A DNA stretch of 64,000 nucleotides from Tessaracoccus palaemonis (lineage in GTDB: Bacteria > Actinomycetota > Actinomycetes > Propionibacteriales > Propionibacteriaceae): assembly GCF_019316905.1 (NCBI RefSeq), contig NZ_CP079216.1, positions 2,852,001-2,916,000 of the forward strand, written 5' to 3'. Each line of letters starts with the position of its first letter. Positions within the stretch are counted from its first letter, which is position 1. The notes under the pieces are model-generated. The model did not search any database and was not told where the DNA came from. It saw only the letters and a program-made list of their open reading frames with translations. The position numbers and the translations under genes are program-made. This document shows positions 1-10,882 of this stretch, piece by piece.

Positions 1-279
1 CTCGATCGCCGACCACTGGTCCTCGCGCAGCGCCACGTCGTCGCGGCCGACGAGGCGACGGAGCACGGTCTCGGCCTCGTCGCGTGGCGCGGGAGGCCAC
101 TCGGCGACGGTGGTGCGCTCCAGCGGCCCCGCCGACTGACGGGGTTCCGGCTCGATGCCCCGGCGCGGGAGGCCGGCCTCCCAGCCCGCGCCGTGGAGGT
201 CGTCGGGTGGCAGGAAGTCGTCCTCCGGCGGCGGCGCCCAGTCGTCGTCCGGTGGAACGTCGCTCCAGTCATCGCGCAT
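1..279 (-). CDS. RecQ-like DEAD/DEAH helicase, N-terminal fragment (cut by window edge)
   Basis: Reading on the minus strand from the ATG at 277-279, the frame stays open for 93 codons to the window edge. The protein begins with an acidic, proline-rich leader (MRDDWSDVPPDDDWAPPPED) and then reads LRRLVGRDDVALREDQWSAIE. The segment LRRL.GR.D..LREDQW.AIE matches what I recall of the start of actinobacterial RecQ-family ATP-dependent helicases, just before the Q-motif and Walker A. The helicase core lies outside the window, so the assignment rests on this short stretch only. No upstream neighbour on the same strand; a repeat-rich gap separates it from nadE. Confidence 0.6.
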   Translation of the reverse strand, partial: MRDDWSDVPPDDDWAPPPEDDFLPPDDLHGAGWEAGLPRRGIEPEPRQSAGPLERTTVAEWPPAPRDEAETVLRRLVGRDDVALREDQWSAIE

Positions 280-811
280 GGGCTCCACCCTAGGCACCCC
301 CACCGACAGTCACCCGCTCGGGTCGTTGAGGTCATCGACGATCCCGGGTCGTTGAGCCTGTCGATGCCGCCGGGTCGATGAGCACTTCGACAAGCTCAGC
401 ACAGGCCTGTCGAAGCGCCCTGAGCGAAGCGAAGGGGTCCAACCCGAGACCTCCGCCTCGCTCCGCTCGGCGCCCTTCGACGAGCTCAGGGAACCGAACG
501 GGACACGCTCGGAACCGTGTCGGTCAGCCCTTGTCTCAGCCCAGCCGGGTCGGTGAGCCCTTCAATGCCACCGGGTCGTTGAGCACTTCGACAAGCTCAG
601 CACAGGCCTGTCGAACCGCCCTGAGCGAAGCGAAGGGTCCAACCCGAGACCTCCGCCTCGCTCCGCTCGGCGCCCTTCGACGAGCTCAGGGAACCGAAGA
701 CAGGCTCAGGGAACCGAAGACCCGCTCAAGGAACCGATGACAGGCTCATGGAGCCGAAGGAGACACCTTCAGGGAACCGAAGTCAGGCTCAGGGAACCGA
801 AGTGGACGACC
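280..811. repeat. Gene-free gap with family D dispersed repeats
   Basis: This 532-bp gap has no convincing gene. It holds two long near-copies (about 362-500 and 577-700) of a unit that starts near GTTGAGCACTTCGACAAG, continues through CGCCCTGAGCGAAGCGAAGG and ends with GAGCTCAGGGAACC, followed by a run of short GCTCAGGGAACCGAAG tandem pieces up to about 800. The same family occurs near 5,165-5,800 and 49,680-49,890. Such GAGCTCAGGGAACC repeats are common between genes of many actinobacteria. Small open frames here are repeat artefacts. Confidence 0.85.
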
Positions 812-2905
<2,094 letters not shown>

Positions 2906-2962
2906 GCCGACAGTCTTCCACGCGCCGGTGACAACCCATGACGGTCTGCGGGACACTGGGTC

Positions 2963-3520
2963 ATGCGCGCCTCATCTTGGATCCTGTCGCTCCTGCTGGC
3001 GGTGCTGGGCATCGGGTTCCTGCACACCGTCAACGCCGCCCCCGCCGCCGCCTGTTCCTGCGCCGCGCCCGACGACGCGGACCTCGTGAAGAACGTCGAC
3101 GTCATCGCATCGGTCACGCTGGGGCCGCCCGTCGCGTCGGCCGGGGAACTCACCTACTCCGCGACGGTCACGCGCGTCTGGAAGGGAGACCCTGCGGCGA
3201 CGGTGACCGTCACCACCAGCGCGGACGAGGCATCCTGCGGAGTCAGCGGGCTGCCGGTGGGCACCGAGATGGTGTTGTGGGGGTTCGGCTCCTCCGACAC
3301 GTACTCGACCAACCTCTGCAGCCAGCCCGCGGATGAGGCCACCGCCCTGCAGTTGGCGGCCGAGGCGTTCGGCGGGCCGTGGGAGGCATCACGCGCGCCG
3401 GCCGTCGATCCGTCCGCCGAGGCGGGCGGCTGGTCGCCGTGGCTGATCGGAGCGGTCGTCGTCGTGGCCGTCGCAGCGGTGGGCGGGCTGGTGGCGGCGG
3501 GGCTTCGGCGTCGTCGCTGA
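2963..3520 (+). CDS. Small secreted, C-terminally membrane-anchored protein of unknown function
   Basis: 185 residues, transcribed divergently from nadE. The first ~28 residues form a signal peptide ending near VNAAPAAA. The mature part begins with a CSCAAPDD segment and carries two further cysteines (ASCGVSG and TNLCSQP), so disulphides are plausible. Residues ~155-180 form one hydrophobic helix followed by LRRRR, the stop-transfer layout of a membrane-anchored extracellular domain. Similar CSC-starting exported proteins occur in actinobacteria without known function. The topology is seen in the sequence; the function is not known. Confidence 0.75.
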   Translation: MRASSWILSLLLAVLGIGFLHTVNAAPAAACSCAAPDDADLVKNVDVIASVTLGPPVASAGELTYSATVTRVWKGDPAATVTVTTSADEASCGVSGLPVGTEMVLWGFGSSDTYSTNLCSQPADEATALQLAAEAFGGPWEASRAPAVDPSAEAGGWSPWLIGAVVVVAVAAVGGLVAAGLRRRR

Positions 3521-3538
3521 TTGCCCCTGAAAACACCG

Positions 3539-3562
3539 GGACCCGGGTCGAAGCCCGGGTCC
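3539..3562 (-). terminator. Rho-independent terminator of tRNA-Thr
   Basis: Perfect 9-bp inverted repeat GGACCCGGG / CCCGGGTCC with a 6-nt loop (TCGAAG). Read on the minus strand it is followed by GGTGTTTTC, a short T run, and lies just 3' of the tRNA gene. Confidence 0.75.
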
Positions 3563-3564
3563 AG

Positions 3565-3637
3565 AGCCCCCATGCGGAATCGAACCGCAGACCTTCTCCT
3601 TACCATGGAGACGCTCTGCCTACTGAGCTATAGGGGC
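3565..3637 (-). tRNA. tRNA-Thr (anticodon GGT)
   Basis: The minus strand folds into a standard cloverleaf of 73 nt. The acceptor stem GCCCCTA pairs with TGGGGGC (one T-G pair), the D-arm contains AGCTCAGTAGG, the anticodon stem TCTCC/GGAGA encloses loop ATGGTAA with anticodon GGT, and the T-arm contains GGTTCGATTCC. The discriminator base is T and no CCA is encoded. The terminator follows at 3539-3562. Confidence 0.95.
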
Positions 3638-3707
3638 AACGAGCGATCACCCTACACGATCCGCGTCAGGTACACACTCCCGGGCGCGGCGAGGGCCCAG
3701 CCCCTTG

Positions 3708-4469
3708 TCAGAGGGTGATCTGCGGGAGGGATTCAGCGCCGACAGTCCCGTCGACCGCCTGGTGGTGAGGCTCTGGCCGCAGGATGGCGGGGTGCAGGCG
3801 GCTGGCACCACCGCGGAGGAACAGGGGCGCGGGGCGTCCCCGGCCGTGGACGACCTCCCCCGTCGGCTCGACGAACCCCCCGGCGTGCAGCACCTTGCGC
3901 TGGAAGTTGCGCGGGTCGATCGTCGCGCCCCAGACGGCCTCGTAGACCCGACGCAGCTCGGGCAGCGTGAACGGCTCGGTGCAGAAGGCAGTGGCGAGCG
4001 TCGTCGATTCGAGGCGCTCGCGGGCCCACTCGACGCCGTCGCGGACGATCGCCTCGTGTCCGAACGCCAGATTCCACTCAGCGATCTCGTCCACGGGAAC
4101 CCATTTCGCGCGCTCGGCGAAGAACTCGTCCGGGTCGGGCAGATCGGCACCGAGCGCGACCCATGCGACGGAGACGACGTGCTCTGCCCGGGTCTCATCG
4201 GGGAGCTGGCCGTAGGCGCGGAGCTGCTCGAGGCGAACGTCCTCGGGGGCGACGTGTGCCTCCTCACGGAGCTCACGGTACGCGGCCTCCTCCAGGCTCT
4301 CCTCCGGCTGCACGAAGCCGCCGGGCAGCGAGAACCGGCCGGTGAAGCCCGGGAGGGTCACCCTGGTCAGCAGCACGTGCAGGCGGTGGTCATGCAGCGT
4401 CAGGACGACGACCTCCGCGGCCACCGCGAACCGGGTCTCAGAGCTGTTGGTCACCGCGGCAGTGTACAT
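3708..4469 (-). CDS. NUDIX hydrolase with C-terminal NrtR-like winged-helix domain
   Basis: 253 residues. An N-terminal NUDIX fold (LPGGFVQPEESLEEAAYREL...) is followed by a segment (FTLPELRRVYEAVWGATIDPRNFQRKVL) typical of the winged-helix domain of NrtR, a repressor of NAD genes that binds ADP-ribose through its NUDIX fold. The NUDIX box keeps the RE..EE acids, but the later Gly is His (REEAHV), so catalysis may be reduced, as in NrtR regulators; an active ADP-ribose hydrolase is the alternative. The open frame extends far upstream, but the ATG at 4469 matches the domain start. nadE lies downstream on the same strand beyond the tRNA. DNA binding is inferred. Confidence 0.85.
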   Translation of the reverse strand: MYTAAVTNSSETRFAVAAEVVVLTLHDHRLHVLLTRVTLPGFTGRFSLPGGFVQPEESLEEAAYRELREEAHVAPEDVRLEQLRAYGQLPDETRAEHVVSVAWVALGADLPDPDEFFAERAKWVPVDEIAEWNLAFGHEAIVRDGVEWARERLESTTLATAFCTEPFTLPELRRVYEAVWGATIDPRNFQRKVLHAGGFVEPTGEVVHGRGRPAPLFLRGGASRLHPAILRPEPHHQAVDGTVGAESLPQITL

Positions 4470-4528
4470 GTGGCGCTGACACAGCTGCGTCGAATCCGGC
4501 GGATGGACGCAACCTACCTGCGAGGCGG

Positions 4529-5122
4529 TCACCCGTCGGCATGACTGAGCGTCAGCCGGCCACGCAACCACAGCAGCCCACGGCGGATGCGCGACATCAA
4601 CGTCCAGGCGAGCCACAGGAGCAGGGCAAGCAGGATCGCCGCGACGATCGCGGCGGGCACCGGGTAGAGCACGGCCAGCGTCGTGACGCTCAGCATGGAC
4701 ACGTCCCCGGCGAGGGACGCGCCGAGGTTGGAGACAGGCTCGGGCGAGGAGTTCACCGCCAGCCGCACCCCCGCCCGGCTGACATGGGTCAGCAGCGCCG
4801 TCACACCCCCGACGGCTGCCAGGGCTATGGTCAGCAGATCGCCCTGCGCCCCGGCGATCAGCGCGCCGATCAACGCCCCGGCCACCGGGCGGATCACCGT
4901 CGACGGGAGGTCCCACACGGAGTCGACGACCGGCACCTTGTCGGCCACGAACTCCACCAGCGCCAGCACACCCATCAGGATCAGGACGTCGGTCCGCTCG
5001 AACCCGGCCGGCACTGACCCGGTGCCGAGGACCCGGCCGAGCAGGCCGAGCACGAACACCGTCGCATAGGCGTTGAGGCCGGAGGCGAAGCCCGCGGCGA
5101 ACGTCATCGGCAGCAGTTCCAT
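4529..5122 (-). CDS. DUF4126-family membrane protein
   Basis: 197 residues with about five hydrophobic helices (FAAGFASGLNAYATVFVLGLLGRV, VLILMGVLALVEFVADKV, the VAGALIGALIAGA region, LLTIALAAVGGVTALLTH, PAAIVAAILLALLLWLAW) and an arginine-rich cytoplasmic tail. GLNAY and EFVADKVP resemble the DUF4126 family of small integral membrane proteins of unknown role. The ATG at 5122 (MELLPM) is preferred to the earlier start because the leader before it is unlike the family. It lies upstream of the NUDIX gene on the same strand with a 59-bp gap and could share its transcript. Confidence 0.8.
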   Translation of the reverse strand: MELLPMTFAAGFASGLNAYATVFVLGLLGRVLGTGSVPAGFERTDVLILMGVLALVEFVADKVPVVDSVWDLPSTVIRPVAGALIGALIAGAQGDLLTIALAAVGGVTALLTHVSRAGVRLAVNSSPEPVSNLGASLAGDVSMLSVTTLAVLYPVPAAIVAAILLALLLWLAWTLMSRIRRGLLWLRGRLTLSHADG

Positions 5123-5961
5123 GCAGCCAGTATTGGTCGGGCCGCCGGGCGTCACCAGGGTCGGGAGACAGGTTCAGGGGCGGCTCAGGGACCGACCCGA
5201 CCCTTCCGCTGCTCGCCGTCACCCGCCGCCATCCGGTTCCCTGAGCCCTTCGAAGGGCGCTGGCCCATCCGGTTCCCTGAGCCCGTCGAAGGGCGCCGAG
5301 CGCAGCGAGGCGAAGTCCCCGGCCAGGTCCGACCCGTCGCAAGCAGACGACGCCTGGTCGGGTTGGACCCTTCGCAGACGACCCTGGGTCGGGTTGGACC
5401 CTTCGCTGCACTCAGGGCGTTTCGACAAGCTCAACGACCCCCACCCCCACTTCCCGTGCACAAGAGTGGCCAGAGCCGAAGCAAGCGGATATACGACGCG
5501 TGCTGCGGACCAAGCCACAGTTGTGCACGGGAGAGGCCCACCCGGATCCCTGAGCCCGTGGAAGGGCGCTGGCCCATCCGGTTCCCTGAGCCCGTGGGAG
5601 GGCGCTGGCCCATCCGGTTCCCTGAGCCCGTGGGAGGGCGCTGGCCCATCCGGTTCCCTGAGCCCGTCGAAGGGCGCCGAGCGCAGCGAGGCGAAATCCA
5701 CGGCCCAGTCCGACCCGTCGCGAGCCGACGACACCAGGCGGGCCTGCCTCTCCGCCGAAGACTCCAAGGGTTGGACCCTTCGCTGCGCTCAGGGCGTTTC
5801 AACAAGCTCAACGACCCCCACCCCGACTTCCCGTGCAAAAAAGTGGCCAGAGCCGAAGCAAGCGGATATACGACGCGTGCTGGGGACCAGGCCACAGTTG
5901 TGCGCAAGATTGGCCCCAAGGACAGACTCAGCGCGGTCGCCAGGAACCGACGCGACTGGGC
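5123..5961. repeat. Repeat-rich gap: family D units, tandem array and a ~139-bp duplication
   Basis: No convincing gene in 839 bp. Family D pieces (TTCCCTGAGCCCGTCGAAGG type) occur at about 5,230-5,310. A tandem array of four ~35-bp units, each CATCCGGTTCCCTGAGCCCG plus GGGAGGGCGCTGGC or close variants, spans about 5,540-5,680. A longer block at 5,391-5,529 is repeated almost exactly at 5,768-5,906; both copies contain a family B palindromic element. Open frames on both strands here are made of repeated sequence. Confidence 0.85.
5391..5906. repeat. Direct duplication, copies at 5391-5529 and 5768-5906
   Basis: The two ~139-bp copies start at GGGTTGGACCCTTCGCTGC and end near CCACAGTTGTGC, 377 bp apart, differing at about ten positions. 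Each ends in a family B unit (5453-5532 and 5830-5909). The first unit has intact complementary ends (CCCGTGCACAA and TTGTGCACGGG); in the second both ends are decayed (CCCGTGCAAAA, TTGTGCGCA). Confidence 0.85.
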
Positions 5962-6906
5962 TCAGGGCCGGACCTTGACGACCAGCGACCCCGGGGCGAC
6001 GGCGAAGTGCGCAGCGGTCACCTGGCCGAAGTGGTCGCCGTCGAGTTCGATCTGCTCCGGTTCGTCGAACTCGAGCGTCAGCTGTGTGGCCTGGATGTAG
6101 CTCGTGAACCGGTCCTCCCGACGCCCCGCCTTGCGTCGCAGCCGGCGGACGAGCGCGTAGTCGACGAAGACCCGCCAGCCGACGACCAGCCAGCCGACGA
6201 GCGACGCGGGCTTGGCCATCATCAGGTCGAGGCGCCCGTCATCGAGCGAGGCGTCGGGCATCAGGAACACGTTGTAGCCGATGGATCCGCAGTTCCCGAC
6301 GAGCACCATCTGCGCCCTGGTGCGGCGCTGGCGCCCGCCCTCGATCCGGTACCCGACCTGCATCCGACGGTTCCGACCCACCTCGACCGCACCGGTCTGG
6401 ACGTAGGCCAGCATTCCGACCCTCGCCTTGAGCTGCTCATCGGTGTTGCTCATGATCTGCGCGTCGAGCCCGACCCCGGCCATCACGGTGTAGGTCCGGA
6501 AGTCGCGGGTGCCGTCGATGCGCCGCAGCGCGACGACCGCGAGGTCGATGGGCCGGTCGACCCCGCCGAAAGCGAGTTCGACGGCGCCGACGACGTCGTC
6601 CAGTGGTAGCCCGAGGTTGCGGGCCAGCAGGTTGCCGGTGCCCTGCGGGCAGATCGCCAGCGGCACGCCCGAGTCCTTCATCCCCTCCGCGACGGCGCGC
6701 ACGGTCCCGTCACCGCCGACGGCCAGCACGACGTCGGCGCCGTCCTCGACGGCCGCCCTGGCCATCCCGACGCCGGGGTCCTCGACCGTCGTCTCGTACC
6801 AGAGGCTCTGCTCCCAGCCGTGCGCCGACTCGGCGGCGGCGACGGCGGCGCGGACGGTGTCCGCGACGGGCTTGGTGGGGTTGAGCACCACCGCGAGCCT
6901 CGGCAT
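5962..6906 (-). CDS. Diacylglycerol kinase / lipid kinase family protein
   Basis: 314 residues. The N-terminal catalytic domain contains the nucleotide loop GGDGTVRAVAEG (about residues 68-79) and PLAICPQGTGNLLARNLGLP, the signatures of the DAGK/sphingosine kinase fold; the C-terminal beta-domain ends VAPGSLVVKVRP. These enzymes phosphorylate lipids such as diacylglycerol at the membrane; the exact substrate cannot be told. The start at 6906 (MPRLAVVLNP) places the first beta strand of the fold at the N-terminus, while the longer frame upstream only overlaps glgX. The gene starts 1 bp after the glgX stop, so the two probably form an operon. Confidence 0.9.
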   Translation of the reverse strand: MPRLAVVLNPTKPVADTVRAAVAAAESAHGWEQSLWYETTVEDPGVGMARAAVEDGADVVLAVGGDGTVRAVAEGMKDSGVPLAICPQGTGNLLARNLGLPLDDVVGAVELAFGGVDRPIDLAVVALRRIDGTRDFRTYTVMAGVGLDAQIMSNTDEQLKARVGMLAYVQTGAVEVGRNRRMQVGYRIEGGRQRRTRAQMVLVGNCGSIGYNVFLMPDASLDDGRLDLMMAKPASLVGWLVVGWRVFVDYALVRRLRRKAGRREDRFTSYIQATQLTLEFDEPEQIELDGDHFGQVTAAHFAVAPGSLVVKVRP

Positions 6907-6907
6907 G

Positions 6908-9274
6908 TCAGTCCTGCCAGACCGGGACCGGGCGCGACCCGTCGGGCCGCTCGAGCTGGTGCCACACGACGATCGACCAGGGCTGCACCGTCGCCACGTC
7001 ACGCACGATCATGCCGTCGCCCTCGGGCCAGTGGTTGCTGGCCGGCTCAGCCCAGCTGGCGGTGTCGATGAGCCGACGCCACACGTTGCCCTCCTCGGCG
7101 GCCTGCACGCGGAAGTCGATGGCCTCCGATGTCATGTTGACCATCATCCAGAAGTCATCGCCCGGCGAGTTGATGTGCACCGCGACCGCCCGCTCCCCCT
7201 CCTGGGGGTAACCGTCCCCCGACGGGGTGTGGAACAGATAGCTGACATCCTCGTTGTCCGGGATCAGGTCGCCGTAGTGCTTCTGCTGGAGCGATTCGTG
7301 GCGCTGGCGCAGGTTCGCCATGAACGTCGCGAACCGGAACAGGCCGTTGACGTGGGGCTCCGTGTCGAACGTCCCCAGGTTGTCGTGGTAGATGGCGTCC
7401 TCGACGCCCGCGTCCACGTCGACCGCCTGCGGCTGATTGGTCGCGACGGCCGCGTAGTTGTTGCACATTGCGAGAGAATGCAGCGCCCACGGATTGTTGT
7501 TGCCGTTCTGCGTGCGGCCGAACTCATCACCCGCGACGACCATCGGCACGCCCCGCGACATGAACAGGATGGTCCACAGGTTCCGCAGCCGCTGCCGGCG
7601 CAGCGCCTGGTCGCCGCCCGAGTCCCACGACAGGTTGTTGTCGCTGCCGCCGTCGGAAGGGCCGAACGGGAACGGCTGGTCGTTGACCTTGTTCTGGTAG
7701 CTGACGAGGTCCGCGAGGTTGAACCCGTCGTGCGCGTCGATGAAGTTGATGGTCTTCTGCGCGCCCCCGGAGTCGTGGAAGTGGTGGTAGTCGCCGTTGA
7801 CCATGTCCAGGAAGTCGGTCATGTTGCCGTCCCCCTTGGAGAACCGGCGCACGGCGTCGCGGTAGCGACCGTTCCACTCGCCCCAGCCGCGCGGGAAGTT
7901 CCCGACCTCGTAGCCCCACAGGTCCCAGGCCTCCGCGATGACCTCGATGCGACGGCGGCGCGCCATGTGCGCGATCGCCAGCAGCAGCGGGTGGTCGGTG
8001 AAGAAGCGCTTCTGGGCGGTCCAGTCGTCCGCGTCCGCGGCTGCTGGCTTGCGGCCGAGCACGGTGGCGAGGTCGAAGCGGAAACCGTCGACCCCCATGT
8101 CGACGGTCCAGTACATCAGCGAGTCCAGGACGAGGTCGACGGCGGCAGGAGACGAGTAGTTCATCTGGTTGCCGGTGCCTGTCGCACCGTCGACCAGCGT
8201 CTTCGTCGAGGTCATCTGGTAGTACTCGGCCGTCGCGAATCCACCGAGGTTCGTGAACCCCGTCACGGAGGCGTCGCCGTTCCAGTTCCCGCCCTCCGCT
8301 GTGTGGTTGTAGACGACGTCGAGGTACACCTCGAGGCCGTGGTCATGGAACGAGGAGACCATGTCCTTGAACTCGCGCGTCGGGCCGCCGAGGCTCTGGT
8401 CGAACGCGTAGCTGCGGTTGGGCGCGAAGAAGTCCAGCGTCATGTAGCCCCAGGCGTTGCTCTTGTCCGTCTCGCGGCCGGACTCCGACGCGTTGGTCTC
8501 GTGGATGGGCAGCAGCTCGATGGTCGTGAAGCCCAGCGCCTTGAGGTACGGGGCCATCATGCCCGCGCCCTTGTACGTGCCGAGGAACTGCTCGGGGATG
8601 TCGACGACGTCCCCGAACGCGGGCTCCCTCGCCAGGAGCTCCCCGAGCCTGGCGGCGGACGGGTGGGCGGTGAGCTGCTCGACGGACGTCTCGTAGATGG
8701 CCGCCCGCTCGCCCGGGATGTGAGGCCGCGGCGACACGGTGGCCGTCCCGGCGATGACGACGCCCTTCGGCACGTACGGGCCGGTGTCGATCAGGCGGCG
8801 TGGCACGCCGTCGACGTCGTCGTCACCGGTGCCGAACACGCCGTCGTCGACGCCGAGGTCCAGCAGCGCGTCGCTGTAGACGTTGTGGGTGACCTCGCGC
8901 GCGTAGGGGTCGAAAAGCGCCTTGTTCGGGTTGAAGCGGTTGCCCGCCTCGTCGAAGTCGGCCTCGAAGCCGAGGTCGGAGCCGGGCTCCCATCCGTCGA
9001 CGTAGGGCCAGTTCGGCCCCCACACCCGGTAGGCGTAGAGGGCGTTGAGCTGGAGGCCCTGGACCTTGCCTCGCCAGATACCGTCGTCGCCCTTGGCCAG
9101 CAGGAACGTGTTGGACGCGCCGGCACCCATCGCCTCGGGGTAGATCTCCAGCTGGACGCGGGTCGCTGCGGGAGCGTAGACCGCGAAGGTGATCCCCTCG
9201 GCGGACGGGTGCGCGCCGAGGGGCCACTCGGCCCTCGGCCAGGACTTCTCGTCGAGCGCGATGACATAGCTCAT
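6908..9274 (-). CDS. glgX: Glycogen debranching enzyme (GH13, GlgX-type)
   Basis: Hydrolyses alpha-1,6 branch points of glycogen or limit dextrin in the cytoplasm. The 788-residue protein has an N-terminal CBM48-like domain (GITFAVYAPAATRVQLEIY, residues 27-46), then a (beta/alpha)8 barrel with LDVVYNHT (318-325), the nucleophile D401 in DGFRFDLA, the acid/base E448 in IAEAWD and the transition-state pair H515-D516 in FIDAHDGF. Length and motifs fit GlgX/isoamylase. The ATG at 9274 (MSYVIALDEK) starts the protein; sequence upstream belongs to the divergent intergenic region before the NCS1 permease. Confidence 0.93.
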   Translation of the reverse strand: MSYVIALDEKSWPRAEWPLGAHPSAEGITFAVYAPAATRVQLEIYPEAMGAGASNTFLLAKGDDGIWRGKVQGLQLNALYAYRVWGPNWPYVDGWEPGSDLGFEADFDEAGNRFNPNKALFDPYAREVTHNVYSDALLDLGVDDGVFGTGDDDVDGVPRRLIDTGPYVPKGVVIAGTATVSPRPHIPGERAAIYETSVEQLTAHPSAARLGELLAREPAFGDVVDIPEQFLGTYKGAGMMAPYLKALGFTTIELLPIHETNASESGRETDKSNAWGYMTLDFFAPNRSYAFDQSLGGPTREFKDMVSSFHDHGLEVYLDVVYNHTAEGGNWNGDASVTGFTNLGGFATAEYYQMTSTKTLVDGATGTGNQMNYSSPAAVDLVLDSLMYWTVDMGVDGFRFDLATVLGRKPAAADADDWTAQKRFFTDHPLLLAIAHMARRRRIEVIAEAWDLWGYEVGNFPRGWGEWNGRYRDAVRRFSKGDGNMTDFLDMVNGDYHHFHDSGGAQKTINFIDAHDGFNLADLVSYQNKVNDQPFPFGPSDGGSDNNLSWDSGGDQALRRQRLRNLWTILFMSRGVPMVVAGDEFGRTQNGNNNPWALHSLAMCNNYAAVATNQPQAVDVDAGVEDAIYHDNLGTFDTEPHVNGLFRFATFMANLRQRHESLQQKHYGDLIPDNEDVSYLFHTPSGDGYPQEGERAVAVHINSPGDDFWMMVNMTSEAIDFRVQAAEEGNVWRRLIDTASWAEPASNHWPEGDGMIVRDVATVQPWSIVVWHQLERPDGSRPVPVWQD

Positions 9275-9408
9275 GCCTCGGATTCTGTCATGGCGCGACA
9301 AGCGGGGCCCGCATCGTGGCCGGTCGGCATCCCGGGCGGCGCGGCGACGGGACCGCGCGCTCCCCTGTCTGGGAGAATCCACCGCAGACCACCTAGTAGG
9401 AGCACACA

Positions 9409-10878
9409 GTGACCACCGAATCGCCCGCCGGACTGCCCGGCAACGCCGCCGGCGCGCCACTCATCGAGCTGGCCGGCATCGAGATCATCCCCGAGTCTGA
9501 GCGGCACGCGAAGCCGCGCGACCTGTTCTGGCCCTGGTTCGCAGCCAACGTGAGCGTGTTCGGCATGAGCTACGGCGCCTGGATCCTGGGCTTCGGCATC
9601 TCGTTCTGGCAGGCCGCCGTGGTCTCCGTGATCGGCATCGTCATCTCATTCTTCCTCTGCGGCGTCATCGCGATCGCGGGCAAGCGCGGCTCGGCGCCGA
9701 CGATGGTGCTGTCGCGCGCAGCGTTCGGCGTGCGGGGGCAGAAGGTGCCGGGCATCGTCAGCTGGCTGACGTCGATCGGCTGGGAGACCTACCTCGCGAT
9801 CCTCGCCGTGCTGGCCACCTCCAGCATCATCGCCCGCCTCGGCGGCGACGGCGGGACCGCGGTGAAGCTGGTGGCGACGATCGTCGTCGCGGCGCTGATC
9901 GTCGGCGCCTCCGTGCTGGGCTACCACACGATCATGAAGCTGCAGTCGATCCTGACCTGGCTCACGGGCTTCATCACCATCCTCTACGTCGTGCTGACGT
10001 TCGGCCACATCGACTGGGCCGCCGTCTCCGCCATCCCCGCCGGCAGCCTCGGCGCCGTCATCGGCGCGCTCGTGATGGTCATGACGGGCTTCGGTCTCGG
10101 CTGGATCAACATCGCCGCCGACTGGACCCGCTACCAGAAGCGCACCGCATCCGACGGCTCCATCATCTTCTGGAACACCTTCGGCGCCTCCGTCGCCCCG
10201 ATCCCGCTCGTCATCGTCGGCCTGCTGCTCGCCGGCTCCGACCCGGCACTGAGCGAGGCCATCAACTCCGACCCGCTGGGCGCGCTGGCCTCCATCCTGC
10301 CCATCTGGGTGCTCGTCCCGTTCCTGCTGACAGCCGTCCTCGCCCTCGTGTCCGGCGCGGTGCTCGGCATCTACTCCTCCGGCCTGACGCTGCTGAGCCT
10401 CGGCATCAAGGTGCCCCGCCCGGTCGCCGCGGGCATCGACGGCACGATCCTGACGCTGGGCACGATCTACGTCGTCTTCTTCGCCGCGAACTTCATCGAC
10501 CCGTTCCAGAGCTTCCTCATCACGCTCGGCGTGCCGCTGGCGTCGTGGGCAGGCATCCTCATCGCCGACATCCTGCGTCGCCGCAGGAACTACGACGAGG
10601 CCGCGCTGTTCGACCCGAAGGGCATCTACGGCGCATGGGACTGGACCTCCATCGGCACGATGGTCGCCGCGTCGCTGATCGGCTGGGGCTTCGTCGTCAA
10701 CAACTTCGCAGAGTCCGCGTCGTGGAACAACTGGCAGGGCTACCTGCTGCCGCTGATCGGCGGCAAGGAGGGCGACTGGGCCTACGCCAACCTGGGCGTG
10801 TTCTTCGCGCTGGTGCTGAGCTTCGTGGTCACGTACTTCGCCCGCGCGGCGAAGATCCGGGCGCAGGAAGCGGCCTGA
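9409..10878 (+). CDS. NCS1-family nucleobase/cation permease (cytosine permease-like)
   Basis: 489 residues with about twelve hydrophobic helices; imports a nucleobase or related compound with H+ or Na+. The N-terminal RDLFWPWFAANVSVFGMSYGAW, the GLGWINIAADWTRYQKR segment and the tail LASWAGILIADILRRRRNYDEAALFDPKGIYG are typical of the purine-cytosine permease branch of NCS1. The substrate (cytosine, hydroxymethylpyrimidine, allantoin) cannot be read off. The GTG at 9409 is preceded by GTAGGAG with 8 nt spacing. The stop is 4 bp before the HAD hydrolase start, indicating a two-gene operon. Confidence 0.88.
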   Translation: MTTESPAGLPGNAAGAPLIELAGIEIIPESERHAKPRDLFWPWFAANVSVFGMSYGAWILGFGISFWQAAVVSVIGIVISFFLCGVIAIAGKRGSAPTMVLSRAAFGVRGQKVPGIVSWLTSIGWETYLAILAVLATSSIIARLGGDGGTAVKLVATIVVAALIVGASVLGYHTIMKLQSILTWLTGFITILYVVLTFGHIDWAAVSAIPAGSLGAVIGALVMVMTGFGLGWINIAADWTRYQKRTASDGSIIFWNTFGASVAPIPLVIVGLLLAGSDPALSEAINSDPLGALASILPIWVLVPFLLTAVLALVSGAVLGIYSSGLTLLSLGIKVPRPVAAGIDGTILTLGTIYVVFFAANFIDPFQSFLITLGVPLASWAGILIADILRRRRNYDEAALFDPKGIYGAWDWTSIGTMVAASLIGWGFVVNNFAESASWNNWQGYLLPLIGGKEGDWAYANLGVFFALVLSFVVTYFARAAKIRAQEAA

Positions 10879-10882
10879 TCCG

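Noticed and set aside
280..811. Repeats of GAGCTCAGGGAACC type as a possible CRISPR array
   Set aside because: Units differ in length, the spacing is irregular, the intervening sequence is itself repeated, and no cas genes are near; family recurs in other gaps.
3708..5411. 567-codon frame joining NUDIX and upstream sequence
   Set aside because: The upstream half overlaps the DUF4126 gene in another frame and consists of repeat-derived sequence; the NUDIX protein starts at 4469.
9275..9408. Riboswitch (TPP or purine) before the NCS1 permease
   Set aside because: The 134-bp gap has no recognisable conserved riboswitch core and leaves little room for a folded leader plus a promoter.
6509..9412. 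Long open frame of 967 codons on the plus strand opposite glgX and the lipid kinase gene
   Set aside because: Its translation is Arg/Val/Asp-rich without motifs and mirrors the real genes on the minus strand; a usual antisense shadow in high-GC DNA.
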